Source: Bacillaceae bacterium (GTDB lineage: Bacteria; Bacillota; Bacilli; Bacillales; Alkalibacillaceae). Taken from it: 64,000 bases of DNA. Below, one piece after another: positions 45,257 through 54,270 of this stretch. The translations under genes and the position numbers were made by a program. How positions within the stretch are numbered: the first letter of the stretch is position 1; the number at the start of each line of letters is the position of its first letter. The stretch spans positions 62,001-126,000 of the forward strand of contig JACDOD010000006.1 in assembly GCA_017656265.1 (NCBI GenBank). The letters are read 5' to 3'. Under the pieces are notes generated by a model. It did no database searches. It was not told the origin of the DNA and saw only the letters and a list, made by a program, of their open reading frames with translations.

Positions 45257-46723
45257 ATGGATTTAGAAACACTGCTAAGTTTTCAATGGGGCATGATGGC
45301 ACCTGAATTTACCATTTTAATTACCGGAGTAATCGTTTCGTTACAGGACTTATTCTATGGAAAGAAACGTCTGTCAAACTGGCTTGCCATTATCGGAATC
45401 CTGCTTGCCATGGTCTTTTTGTCCGCCCAGTATCAGCATGTACCAGTTTCCATCCTGTACGATACCTATGTATTCGATCAGGTATCCTTCTTTTTTAAAT
45501 ACATTCTGCTCATGGGAACCTTGCTAATTTTACTCATGACGAGTACATCAAGGGATGAAGAGACAGAAAAGGTCAGGGGCGATTTTCACTACCTGCTGCT
45601 CGCTGCCCTGTTAGGCGGGATGATCGTTGTTTCAAGTGCCGATATCATTACGCTTTACGCTGGGCTGGAACTGTTGTCCATCTCCTCCTACATTCTGGTC
45701 GGACTTCGGAAATATAACCGGAATGCCAATGAAGGGGCCATGAAATATATCATTACAGGCAGCCTTGCTTCAGCAGTTACTCTGTTTGGTTTGAGTTACA
45801 TATACGGACTGACTGGGACGACAAATTTATACGATATTTCCCGGGAAATGTCGGTCATCGACACACAGCTCGAACCACTGGCTGTACTGGGGTTTGTGAT
45901 TACTTTTGTGGGACTGACCTTTAAAATTTCCACCGTTCCGTTTCATATGTGGACCCCAGATGTGTACCAGGGAGCGGCAACGCCGATTACCGCCTTTTTA
46001 AGTGTCGTGTCCAAAGCCGCTGGATTTTTGCTGCTGATCCGGATTTTTGTCGCTGCCTTTACCACTGAGCCAGGCCTGAGCGATGACTTAACGGTATATG
46101 AATATGCTATCGGATTTGCAGGGGTTTTAGCTGCCATCACCATGATTATAGGGAATACGGTTGCGTTAAGACAGCGCAACATGAAGCGGCTCTTTGCCTA
46201 CTCAAGCATTGCTCATGCCGGTTATCTTTTAATTCCGCTCGTGGCTCTGTCGGCATTTAGTTTAGAAACGATCTGGTTTTATTTGCTCGCCTATATGTGG
46301 ATGAATATTGGTGCATTTGCCATTATTCATGTGTTAATTCAAAACCATCAGACCGAGGATATATCCATGTTTTCGGGACTGTATCAGCGTTCGCCTGTTC
46401 TGGCTCTGATGATGACCCTTTTCCTTGCGTCACTGGCAGGAATACCAGCTACAGCCGGATTTATCGGAAAGTTTAATATTTTCCTGGGGGCGCTGTCAGC
46501 CGATCCCGCTCACTATGTCCTGGCAGCCATTATGATTGGAACAACAGTGATTTCCTATGTGTATTACTTTAATATTCTGGTACAAATGTATTCCCGGCCA
46601 AAGGCAGAGTCATCACCGATACAGGTTCCAAAAGCACTGTGGCTGACGATTGCCATCTGTGCAGCAGGCACCCTTGTTTTTGGACTTTTTCCGAACCTGG
46701 CATTACAATTTTTTAGCTGGTAG
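45257..46723 (+). CDS. nuoN: Complex I subunit N
   Basis: 488 residues, third Mrp-like pump. YAGLELLSISSYILVGLRKYNRNANEGAMKYIITGSLASAVTLFG, KISTVPFHMWTPDVYQGAATPITAFLSVVSKAAGF and RNMKRLFAYSSIAHAGYLL are diagnostic. Last gene of the operon; no nuoE, F or G is present anywhere in the window. Confidence 0.97.
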   Translation: MDLETLLSFQWGMMAPEFTILITGVIVSLQDLFYGKKRLSNWLAIIGILLAMVFLSAQYQHVPVSILYDTYVFDQVSFFFKYILLMGTLLILLMTSTSRDEETEKVRGDFHYLLLAALLGGMIVVSSADIITLYAGLELLSISSYILVGLRKYNRNANEGAMKYIITGSLASAVTLFGLSYIYGLTGTTNLYDISREMSVIDTQLEPLAVLGFVITFVGLTFKISTVPFHMWTPDVYQGAATPITAFLSVVSKAAGFLLLIRIFVAAFTTEPGLSDDLTVYEYAIGFAGVLAAITMIIGNTVALRQRNMKRLFAYSSIAHAGYLLIPLVALSAFSLETIWFYLLAYMWMNIGAFAIIHVLIQNHQTEDISMFSGLYQRSPVLALMMTLFLASLAGIPATAGFIGKFNIFLGALSADPAHYVLAAIMIGTTVISYVYYFNILVQMYSRPKAESSPIQVPKALWLTIAICAAGTLVFGLFPNLALQFFSW

Positions 46724-46803
46724 TCTGGTTGCTGCCGTGATTGACAAAATCCCCTTAAACGTGTAATGGTTGTATTGATGACGCTATAGAGGAGGGGATG
46801 CTC

Positions 46804-47040
46804 ATGTTACAGTCCTTAGGCATCGATGCACTGATCGGAATGTTTTCACATATTCTTTTTATTATCCTCACCTGGAGAGCCTTGCAGGGCCTTCGGTTGG
46901 AAAATCTGATCCGTAAAGGAAGCGTGGTTGAAGCACGGATTATCTATCTGTTCATATCCATTGCAATCGGTTCCAGTGTCAGCGAGTTTTTCCTTGACTT
47001 CTTAAAATGGTCCCAGCAGCTGACCTATCTGTTTTCATAG
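46804..47040 (+). CDS. ywzB: DUF1146 small membrane protein (YwzB)
   Basis: 78 residues, two membrane helices (about 8-27 and 44-68). Family of unknown function conserved upstream of ywmB and murAA. GGAGGGG (46791-46797) is 6 nt from ATG 46804; the in-frame ATG at 46798 touches the SD. A possible promoter, TTGACA (46741-46746) and TAATGG (46764-46769) with 17 nt between, lies upstream. Confidence 0.85.
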   Translation: MLQSLGIDALIGMFSHILFIILTWRALQGLRLENLIRKGSVVEARIIYLFISIAIGSSVSEFFLDFLKWSQQLTYLFS

Positions 47041-47121
47041 GACGCTGTGAATCATATCGGTTTAAAAATTATCCGGAGATAGTGATTTTGTCGATAAAAG
47101 GCAAGGTTTCATCTGTTTAAA

Positions 47122-47172
47122 CTCTTCTTCTCCCGTCTATACTGATGATAAAAAAGAGCGGGAGAGGAAGAG
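47122..47172 (+). promoter_or_regulatory. SD-sequestering hairpin before ywmB
   Basis: CTCTTCTTCTCCCG (47122-47135) pairs with CGGGAGAGGAAGAG (47159-47172), 13 Watson-Crick pairs and one G-T, loop 23 nt. The right arm contains the whole ywmB SD and ends 1 nt before ATG 47174. TATACT at 47139-47144 in the loop could be the -10 of a promoter whose transcript would omit the left arm, though its -35 is poor. Confidence 0.7.
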
Positions 47173-47173
47173 A

Positions 47174-47908
47174 ATGATGAAAAAACCAATGATGCTGGCC
47201 ATTCTTTCTATGATTCTAGTATTTTCCCTGTTTGGGATCAGCCGAACAGGGGCCAATCCTTCACCAGATACGAAACCCCTTCGTGACCTTCATTTATTCT
47301 TGCAAAAAGAAGAGCTGCCACTAGTCAAATGGGAGCTGATGATGCGAAGGACCATCAAATGGGAAGGAGAGCAGACCCTCGATCAAATCGGACAGACTCT
47401 CCATCTAAATACCCTCTTTAAGAAAACAGACCAGTCGAAATCTGTGAAATATTACGCAATAAACAGTCATAAAAAAATAGGACTAAACGAACACGTTATA
47501 TTGATAAAAGAAAAAGGAAATTCACAGCCAAATGTCGAAATAATATATAAAATGTCTGGAACCAGACTGAATGAAGCTGCAATAAATGAAATCAATGAAC
47601 GCTTAACTAACGCAAAGTCACAGATTTTTCATGGAAACACGGCAATTTTCACTTGTTTGCAGTCAAGGACAGGTGCTAATATTAAAGATAATTTATTAAG
47701 ATCCTTTGTACATTCTCACAATCTAGATATTTTACATAGAATAGAGGAGAAGGACTTTTTTGTAGTTTCTGGTTTTACCAATCAGTGGGATACACATATC
47801 CCGCTATTAGAAAACAAAAAAATGAACGTTCAGTTTTCTGTACGGAAGGGATTGGGCGGTACGACTTATGTCACAATCGGCACACCAATCCTGACAGTTG
47901 AATATTAA
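47174..47908 (+). CDS. ywmB: YwmB family protein, exported
   Basis: 244 residues with an N-terminal signal or anchor helix (about 6-26, [22 protein letters not shown]). Matches the YwmB family ([49 protein letters not shown]), of unknown function, usually next to murAA. The stop is only 31 nt before murA1, suggesting co-transcription. Its SD is locked in a hairpin. Confidence 0.85.
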   Translation: MMKKPMMLAILSMILVFSLFGISRTGANPSPDTKPLRDLHLFLQKEELPLVKWELMMRRTIKWEGEQTLDQIGQTLHLNTLFKKTDQSKSVKYYAINSHKKIGLNEHVILIKEKGNSQPNVEIIYKMSGTRLNEAAINEINERLTNAKSQIFHGNTAIFTCLQSRTGANIKDNLLRSFVHSHNLDILHRIEEKDFFVVSGFTNQWDTHIPLLENKKMNVQFSVRKGLGGTTYVTIGTPILTVEY

Positions 47909-47939
47909 TATAGAGAATTTAGTCGCGGAGGGGAATAAC

Positions 47940-49238
47940 TTGGAAAAAATCATTGTACGTGGTGGGAGGCAGCTGAAAGGCACAGTTAAAGTGGAAGGTG
48001 CTAAGAATGCTGTACTGCCTGTCATCGCAGCAAGTATAATGGCAAGCAAAGGCAGAAGTGTCATACATGATGTGCCCGCTCTCGCTGATGTAGATACCAT
48101 GAGCGAAGTTTTACGATATATGAATGTTCAGGTGATCAATCATAATCAAACCATACGGATTAACGCAGAACTTCCATTGAAAACGGAAGCTCCTTTTGAG
48201 TATGTCCGAAAAATGCGTGCGTCCGTTCTTGTCCTCGGTCCTCTGTTAGCTCGCTATGGCCATGCCAAAGTAGCTATGCCTGGAGGGTGCGCCATTGGAT
48301 CAAGACCGATTGATCAGCATTTAAAAGGGTTTGAAGCAATGGGGGCTAAGGTCCATGTCGGGCATGGATTTATTGAAGCCCATACGTCACAGGATCGTCT
48401 AAAAGGTGCACGTATTTATTTGGATGTACCAAGTGTGGGAGCTACGGAAAATATTATGATGGCAGCAACGCTAGCTGAAGGCCGGACGGTCATCGAAAAT
48501 TGTGCGAAAGAACCGGAAATCGTAGATCTCGCTAATTTCCTGAATAAAATGGGAGCCAATATCGTTGGTGCCGGTACTGAAACCATCCGGATTGAAGGGG
48601 TTGACCAGCTTCGGGGCTGCGAACATACCATCATTCCAGATCGAATCGAAGCTGGAACATTTATGGTTGCATCGGCCATCACCGGAGGAGACGTGTATGT
48701 TCATGGGGCTGTATCGGATCATCTTCGTTCCCTTATTGCTAAATTAAAAGAAATGGGAGTCGTGATCGAAGAGTATGATGACGGCCTGAGAGTAATCGGT
48801 CCCGAAAAAATGAAATCGGTAGATATCAAAACAATGCCGCACCCGGGCTTCCCGACGGATATGCAGGCACAAATGATGGCACTTGCTATGCAAGCTGAAG
48901 GAACAAGTGTAATTACAGAGACAGTTTTTGAAAACCGTTTCATGCATGTGGAAGAATTTCGGCGCATGAATGCTAAGATAAAAATTGAAGGCCGCAGCGC
49001 CATAATCGATGGCCCTGTGGAACTTCAAGGTGCAGAGGTTGCTGCAACGGATCTTCGTGCAGCGGCAGCGCTGATACTTGCAGGCCTCGCAGCGGATGGG
49101 TATACAAGAATGACCCAGCTGAACCACCTCGATCGTGGCTACGTAGACTTTGTAGGAAAATTAAAACGACTCGGAGCTGATATCGAAAGAGTCTCCGAAA
49201 GTGAGTCAAAAGACAAAAAACAGATTTCCTCTTTATAA
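47940..49238 (+). CDS. murAA: UDP-N-acetylglucosamine 1-carboxyvinyltransferase, main copy (MurAA type)
   Basis: 432 residues, TTG start with CGGAGGGG 6 nt upstream. Same reaction as the copy at 8481; nucleophile Cys117 in [16 protein letters not shown]. Synteny with ywzB, ywmB and spoIID identifies it as the essential MurAA orthologue. The C-terminus ends in a charged tail ([14 protein letters not shown]). A strong terminator follows. Confidence 0.96.
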   Translation: MEKIIVRGGRQLKGTVKVEGAKNAVLPVIAASIMASKGRSVIHDVPALADVDTMSEVLRYMNVQVINHNQTIRINAELPLKTEAPFEYVRKMRASVLVLGPLLARYGHAKVAMPGGCAIGSRPIDQHLKGFEAMGAKVHVGHGFIEAHTSQDRLKGARIYLDVPSVGATENIMMAATLAEGRTVIENCAKEPEIVDLANFLNKMGANIVGAGTETIRIEGVDQLRGCEHTIIPDRIEAGTFMVASAITGGDVYVHGAVSDHLRSLIAKLKEMGVVIEEYDDGLRVIGPEKMKSVDIKTMPHPGFPTDMQAQMMALAMQAEGTSVITETVFENRFMHVEEFRRMNAKIKIEGRSAIIDGPVELQGAEVAATDLRAAAALILAGLAADGYTRMTQLNHLDRGYVDFVGKLKRLGADIERVSESESKDKKQISSL

Positions 49239-49249
49239 TCGTTCTCGAG

Positions 49250-49293
49250 AAAAACCCCGTACGGACATGGATCGGTTTCCGTACGGGGTTTTT
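49250..49293 (+). terminator. Terminator after murAA
   Basis: AAAAACCCCGTACGGA (49250-49265) and TCCGTACGGGGTTTTT (49278-49293), a perfect 16-bp stem with a T run. Confidence 0.95.
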
Positions 49294-49339
49294 GTATGCG
49301 CGTTTTTCTCTTGAACGAACAAATTTTAACTGAAAAAGT

Positions 49340-49654
49340 CACGCGCGGGAAATCAGGGCTCACGCACGAGATATCAGAGCTCGCGCGCGGGAAATCAGGA
49401 CTCACGCACGGGAAATCAGAGCTCGCGCGTGAGAAATCAGGGTTCACAAACGAAATATCAGAGTTCACGCGCGAGGAATCAGAGCTCACGCACGCGAAAT
49501 CAGGGCTCGCGCGTGAGAAATCAGGGTTCACAAACGAAATATCAGAGTTCACGCGCGAGGAATCAGAGCTCACGCACGCGAAATCAGGGCTCACGCAGGA
49601 GATATCAGGACTCACGCGCGCGAAATCAGAGTTCACGCGTGGAAAATCAGGTCT
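49340..49654. repeat. 21-bp minisatellite, 15 units
   Basis: Fifteen consecutive 21-nt units of the type CACGCGCGNGAAATCAGRGCT. Units 5-8 (49424-49507) and 9-12 (49508-49591) are identical, an 84-bp tandem duplication. Because 21 is a multiple of three, both strands read through as seven-residue repeats, but no SD or conserved flank supports translation. It starts about 45 bp after the murAA terminator. Confidence 0.88.
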
Positions 49655-49929
49655 CACACAGCAGAAGCCCGCGGCTAAACAGCCGATATCCTCCACATTT
49701 CATTCAGAGACGGATGCTTCGCCCGCAAAAAACAGAAATCACCCATATGAAATGTTGAAATTCATATGAACAAAACTTTTTTCCTCTATTCTTTACCCCA
49801 CTCTATCTTTCAAACCTGGATCATTGATATAATCATTTCCCATTTGTTCACTCAACTTCTTTCATTTTTTGTTCTATTAAACCTGCTTTCTGTATAAGTT
49901 TAGTAGTAGAGAAATGAGAGGAGGCGAAC

Positions 49930-50961
49930 TTGTTGAACTTGAATTGGAAAAGATCGAGCATCATTCTCATGAGCATTTTTGTTGTGATTATACTGATTAT
50001 TCCTAGTGTTATTGTCATACCATTCATCGAAGCAGGAGAAAACAAGGATTTAACACCAGAGCAGAGTCAGGAACCAGTGACAGTGGAGGAAGAGTCTTCA
50101 CCTGTTATCAAAGTATTCCGTACAAACGCAAACAAGGTAGAAAAGGTTCCGCTGGAAGTGTATGTTGCCCGGGTTGTAGCATCAGAAATGCCGGCCGAAT
50201 TTGAACTGGAAGCCTTAAAGGCCCAGGCACTGGCAGCCAGGACATTTCTCGTAAAACATCTGCTGCATGGCAGTGAAGATGTTCCGGGTGGTGCGGACGT
50301 GCTGGATACGGTGGACCACCAGGTGTATAAGAGTGAGGAAGAGCTTAGAAGAATCTGGGGTACGGACTTTTCCTGGAAGATGTCAAGAATCAATCAGGCT
50401 GTCAATGAAACAAAAGGCGAAATCATAACCTATAAAGGAGAGCCTATTACTGCCGCGTTTTTTTCCACCAGCAATGGGTACACGGAAAACTCTGAAGATT
50501 ACTGGCAAAATTCCATCCCTTATTTAAGGAGTGTCCAAAGTCCATGGGATAAGCAATCACCTAAATTTTTAAATCAAAAAATTGTTCCGCTGAGCGATGT
50601 AGAGAACAAACTAGGCGTTGATTTTGACCAAAAACCGGTCGTTTCTCATTTAAGCCGAACTGAAAGTAAGCGGGTGGAGAAAGTAATCATTGGCGGCAAA
50701 TCGTTTACAGGAAGAGAAGTAAGGGAAGCACTTGGCCTCCATTCCAGTGATTTTTCCATCGCTAAAAAAGACAATTATTTAATATTTACGACCAGGGGAT
50801 ATGGTCATGGAGTTGGGATGAGCCAGTATGGAGCCAACGGCATGGCCTTGGAAGGAAAAAACTATAAAGAAATTATTGAACATTACTATCAAGGAGCGGA
50901 GGTTTCTGATATTTCTCCCTTTCTGGAACAGGCTGTTACCGGAAATGGTCAATCATCATAA
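49930..50961 (+). CDS. spoIID: Stage II sporulation protein D
   Basis: 343 residues. Mother-cell lytic transglycosylase that, with SpoIIM and SpoIIP, remodels septal peptidoglycan during engulfment. One N-terminal membrane anchor (about 10-33). The catalytic-site region reads VARVVASEMPAEFELEALKAQALAARTFLV, with the Glu in SEMP as expected catalyst; FFSTSNGYTENSEDYW and GYGHGVGMSQYGANGMA are family motifs. TTG 49930 and TTG 49933 are both in frame; GGAGG is 5 or 8 nt upstream. Position after murAA matches B. subtilis. Confidence 0.95.
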   Translation: MLNLNWKRSSIILMSIFVVIILIIPSVIVIPFIEAGENKDLTPEQSQEPVTVEEESSPVIKVFRTNANKVEKVPLEVYVARVVASEMPAEFELEALKAQALAARTFLVKHLLHGSEDVPGGADVLDTVDHQVYKSEEELRRIWGTDFSWKMSRINQAVNETKGEIITYKGEPITAAFFSTSNGYTENSEDYWQNSIPYLRSVQSPWDKQSPKFLNQKIVPLSDVENKLGVDFDQKPVVSHLSRTESKRVEKVIIGGKSFTGREVREALGLHSSDFSIAKKDNYLIFTTRGYGHGVGMSQYGANGMALEGKNYKEIIEHYYQGAEVSDISPFLEQAVTGNGQSS

Positions 50962-50972
50962 AGAAATGAACC

Positions 50973-51007
50973 CCTGGCTGGGAATCAAACCCTTAGCCAG
51001 GTTTTTT
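50973..51007 (+). terminator. Terminator after spoIID
   Basis: CCTGGCT (50973-50979) pairs with AGCCAGG (50995-51001), then six T. Confidence 0.8.
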
Positions 51008-51258
51008 GCTGTTTAAGACGTGAGATTCTAACTTTTATGTTCTAAGATGTCCACAGCAGGGCGCAAATACCGAACTTTCCAGTGTTTCCATAATATGCTG
51101 AAATGGCTTATGGAACTTGTGGGCACACTATTTTTTTACTATTTTTTAAATAAAAGCGTATATTTTTTTGGCTTTGTCGAAAAATAAAAGGAAAAAATTT
51201 TAAAAAATAGGTATAGATTGTCCTCTTTCTGCTCAGAATGGTTGCTGAGGTGATGGAA

Positions 51259-52086
51259 ATGAAAGAGGAAGGCAAAAAGCCAATCTCCAAAAAATCTTCC
51301 TGGAGGAAAATTTACAGGAAAAAATGGTTTTATCCAGCGGTTTACTTAACATTAGTTGCGATTATTCTTTCAGGTGTCATATGGTATCAGAATCGAGCCG
51401 CCGATCTTCCGGATGAAGCAAACCAGCCATTAGACACGGGAACAGAAGATAACTCAATGGTATCCAATCCGCTATACAACGATCGTGAGGATGGTGCCAT
51501 TGCGGTTATGGAACAGGTGGAACAAGTCAAGATGCCAGTCAAAAATGCGGATGAAACGGAGATTGTAACCAAATTTTATGATTATGATGCACCAAGTGAA
51601 GAACAGGAACAGGCCCTTATTTTTTACAACAATAAATACTACCAGAGCATGGGAATTGACATTGCATCACAAAATGACCAGCCATTTGACGTAACGGCTT
51701 CACTAAGCGGAACAGTAACTGATGTCAGAGAAGATCCCTTTTACGGAAAAGTGGTTGAAATCACTCATGACTATGGTGTAACCACCAAATATGCTAGTCT
51801 GGGTGAGGTGCTGGTAGAAACTGGGGCAAAAGTAAAACAGGGAGATGTGATCGGAACCGCTGGAAGAAACCTGTATGGTCAGGCTAACGGAAATGGCGTT
51901 CATGTTCATTTTGAGCTGAGAAAAGACAATGAGCCATTGAACCCGGAAGAATACTTTAACAAGCCAATCAATGACATTAAACCTTCCAAACAGGAAGAAG
52001 AAACGGAAACACAAGAACCTGGAGAATCCGATCAGAAAGTAACAAATGAAGAAACAGAATCCTCCATTTCAATGGCAAATATTTAA
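51259..52086 (+). CDS. spoIIQ: Stage II sporulation protein Q
   Basis: 275 residues from ATG 51259 (GAGGTG 6 nt upstream). Forespore membrane protein that binds mother-cell SpoIIIAH across the septum and helps engulfment. Membrane helix about 26-46, linker, then an M23/LytM domain (about 120-240). The domain keeps VHVHFELR but the first metal-ligand His of the usual HxGxD motif is Ser (QSMGIDIAS), so it should be enzymatically inactive like the B. subtilis protein. The C-terminal 40 residues are Glu/Gln-rich. The AT-rich upstream region has SigF-like fragments but no clean promoter. Confidence 0.93.
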   Translation: MKEEGKKPISKKSSWRKIYRKKWFYPAVYLTLVAIILSGVIWYQNRAADLPDEANQPLDTGTEDNSMVSNPLYNDREDGAIAVMEQVEQVKMPVKNADETEIVTKFYDYDAPSEEQEQALIFYNNKYYQSMGIDIASQNDQPFDVTASLSGTVTDVREDPFYGKVVEITHDYGVTTKYASLGEVLVETGAKVKQGDVIGTAGRNLYGQANGNGVHVHFELRKDNEPLNPEEYFNKPINDIKPSKQEEETETQEPGESDQKVTNEETESSISMANI

Positions 52087-52091
52087 CATGG

Positions 52092-52130
52092 AATCCCGAA
52101 ACATCTTTGATGTTTCGGGATTTTTTTTTC
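52092..52130 (+). terminator. Terminator after spoIIQ
   Basis: AATCCCGAAACATC (52092-52105) and GATGTTTCGGGATT (52109-52122), followed by a long T run. Confidence 0.93.
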
Positions 52131-52184
52131 AAAAGTAAACTACTATATACATGCTCATGAAAAATTTCCTCTGGACACCGTAAA

Positions 52185-52199
52185 TGATATTGATTATCA
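52185..52199. promoter_or_regulatory. Fur box upstream of the iron-uptake operon
   Basis: TGATATTGATTATCA matches the 7-1-7 Fur site TGATAATNATTATCA at all but one defined position. It lies 41 nt before the binding-protein gene, so the operon should be repressed by Fur when iron is plentiful. Confidence 0.88.
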
Positions 52200-52239
52200 T
52201 TATTAATGTGATAAATGAAGCAGCTAGGAGGAAGGGAAT

Positions 52240-53184
52240 ATGAGAAAATTTGTATTTATCAGCATTATGACCATTCTGCTCATGACTATTGCCGCTTGCG
52301 GACAGGCAGGGAACAGCAGTGAGGCAGAAAAGAAAAAAGATGGCGATGATTCAGGAATTGTCATAGAACATGAAATGGGAAAAACCAATATACCAGAAGC
52401 TCCACAGAAAATTGTAGCTCTTGAGTTCTCCTTTGTGGATGCATTAGCTTCCCTTGATATATCACCGATAGGTATTGCAGATGATAATGATGAAAGCCGA
52501 ATTATTGAACCGATTCGCGAAAAAATTGGAGATTATACATCAGTCGGAACAAGAAAACAGCCAAGTCTTGAGATAATCAGCTCTTTGCAACCTGATCTCA
52601 TTATTGCAGACCTTCAGCGCCATAAAGAAATCTATCAGGACCTGTCTGAAATTGCACCGACGATTGTGATAAACTCTTTAGGTGCGGACTATGACGGAAT
52701 TGTATCAGGCTTTATCACCATAGCAGAAGCGGTAGGTCAGAAAGAAAAAGGACAGCAAGTATTGAATGAACATAAACAGCGTATGGAAGAGATTCGAGCT
52801 TTAGTACCGGAAGATGAAAACAGAACCGTACTTCCTGCTGTAGTTGCAAGCAGTGGATTCTTCGCTCATAACTATGCATCTTATACTGGATCTTTGCTGG
52901 AGTCTATTGGACTAAAAAATGCCATGCAAACAGGTGATGAGCGATATAACAAGATTAACCTGGAGCAGCTGATTGAATTAAACCCGGATATTATTTTCAA
53001 TATGCAGGCAGGGGAAGCGACAATACTGGATGAGTGGAAAGACAATCCACTATGGGAAGAAATTGAAGCGGTAAAGACAGATTCGATTTACCGGGTTGAC
53101 CGAAATATGTGGTCCCGTTTTAGAGGTCTGATTTCTTCTGAAAAAATACTTGAAGATGCTGTTGAACTGTTGTATAACCAGTGA
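52240..53184 (+). CDS. Iron-complex ABC transporter substrate-binding lipoprotein, FecB-like
   Basis: 314 residues. Signal peptide with lipobox TIAAC at about residue 20. Class III binding-protein fold: PQKIVALEFSFVDALASLDISPIGIAD in lobe 1, PSLEIISSLQPDLIIAD, and the lobe-2 end NPLWEEIEAVKTDSIYRVDRNMWSRFRGLISSEKILED. The WSRFRG ending resembles ferric dicitrate and hydroxamate binders such as FecB and YhfQ; the ligand cannot be fixed from sequence. AGGAGG precedes the ATG; Fur box upstream. Confidence 0.88.
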   Translation: MRKFVFISIMTILLMTIAACGQAGNSSEAEKKKDGDDSGIVIEHEMGKTNIPEAPQKIVALEFSFVDALASLDISPIGIADDNDESRIIEPIREKIGDYTSVGTRKQPSLEIISSLQPDLIIADLQRHKEIYQDLSEIAPTIVINSLGADYDGIVSGFITIAEAVGQKEKGQQVLNEHKQRMEEIRALVPEDENRTVLPAVVASSGFFAHNYASYTGSLLESIGLKNAMQTGDERYNKINLEQLIELNPDIIFNMQAGEATILDEWKDNPLWEEIEAVKTDSIYRVDRNMWSRFRGLISSEKILEDAVELLYNQ

Positions 53185-53247
53185 GAAGAAGCGGAGTATT
53201 TTTCCTCCGCTCTTTCCGTTCAATCAGCCATCAGGATGTGATCAGTT

Positions 53248-54261
53248 ATGGATGCTAGACCCGAAATAGCAGAAATAAAACGAAAATCTGTTCATTTTTT
53301 AGGAGTTTATATAATAGGATTATTTTTATTATTTTTAAGCCTGGTAGCCAGCATCAGCGTGGGTGCCTTTAAAATTGACTGGATGGCGATGATTGGCTCA
53401 ATGGCTTATATGCAGGAATCACGGGAATGGTTAATCATACAGAATATACGGCTTCCCAGGGCTATTGCTGGAGTCATGGTTGGTGCCAATCTAGCTATTG
53501 CAGGTGCGATTATGCAAGCAATCACTAGAAATCCCCTGGCATCCCCGCAGATTTTTGGGATCAATGCCGGGGCTTCCCTGGTACTTGTAATCATGGCGGT
53601 ACTATACCCAATTTATACTCAGTCAGCCATGATGATGTTTGCGTTTTTAGGTGCTGCATTAGGAGGTCTGCTTGTATACTATATGGCCTCCGGTGGCGGC
53701 ATGACACCGGTGAAGCTTGCTCTTGCGGGTATTACGATCCATCTTTTTTTGTCCGCAATTATTGAGAGTATTATCATCTTTCACGAACATTCTACTGAGG
53801 ATATATTATTCTGGCTCGTTGGTGCCATTGATGGGGCTGGATGGAATCATGTTGTTATGCTGGCACCGTGGTTTATAGTTGGAGGAATTGGCGCCTGGGC
53901 TCTGTCCAGATCTCTGACTATATTATCCCTCGGGGAAGAAGTAGCAAGAGGGCTTGGACAAAAAATTACTTTTATCCGCATCATATCGGTTGTACTCGTA
54001 ATCATGCTGGCGGGATCAGCGGTGGCAGTGGCAGGACCAATTGGATTTATTGGATTAATCATCCCTCATATTTCACGAAAGCTGGTAGGATCGAATTATC
54101 TTCATATTATACCTTGTTCTGCTATTTTAGGAGCCTTCTTGCTGGTGGCCTCTGATGTACTGTCAAGGTTTATTTCATTTCCTTCCGAATCGCCTGTAGG
54201 AATTGTTACGGCGTTAATTGGAGGGCCGTTCTTTTTGTATTTGGCTCGAAAAAAAGGGTAG
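53248..54261 (+). CDS. Iron-complex ABC transporter permease, FecCD family (first)
   Basis: 337 residues, about nine to ten membrane helices. Family motifs LPRAIAGVMVGANLAIAGAIMQAITRNPLASPQIFGINAGASL and GPIGFIGLIIPHISRKLVG, the latter being the coupling region for the ATPase. Starts 63 nt after the binding-protein gene and abuts the second permease. Confidence 0.92.
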   Translation: MDARPEIAEIKRKSVHFLGVYIIGLFLLFLSLVASISVGAFKIDWMAMIGSMAYMQESREWLIIQNIRLPRAIAGVMVGANLAIAGAIMQAITRNPLASPQIFGINAGASLVLVIMAVLYPIYTQSAMMMFAFLGAALGGLLVYYMASGGGMTPVKLALAGITIHLFLSAIIESIIIFHEHSTEDILFWLVGAIDGAGWNHVVMLAPWFIVGGIGAWALSRSLTILSLGEEVARGLGQKITFIRIISVVLVIMLAGSAVAVAGPIGFIGLIIPHISRKLVGSNYLHIIPCSAILGAFLLVASDVLSRFISFPSESPVGIVTALIGGPFFLYLARKKG

Positions 54262-54270
54262 GTGTTTTTA

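Noticed and set aside
49296-49769. 157-codon + strand ORF across the minisatellite, and the overlapping minus ORF 49139-49696
   Set aside because: Both owe their openness to a 21-bp period; no SD precedes the ATG, the + ORF starts in the murAA terminator flank, and the minus ORF overlaps murAA.
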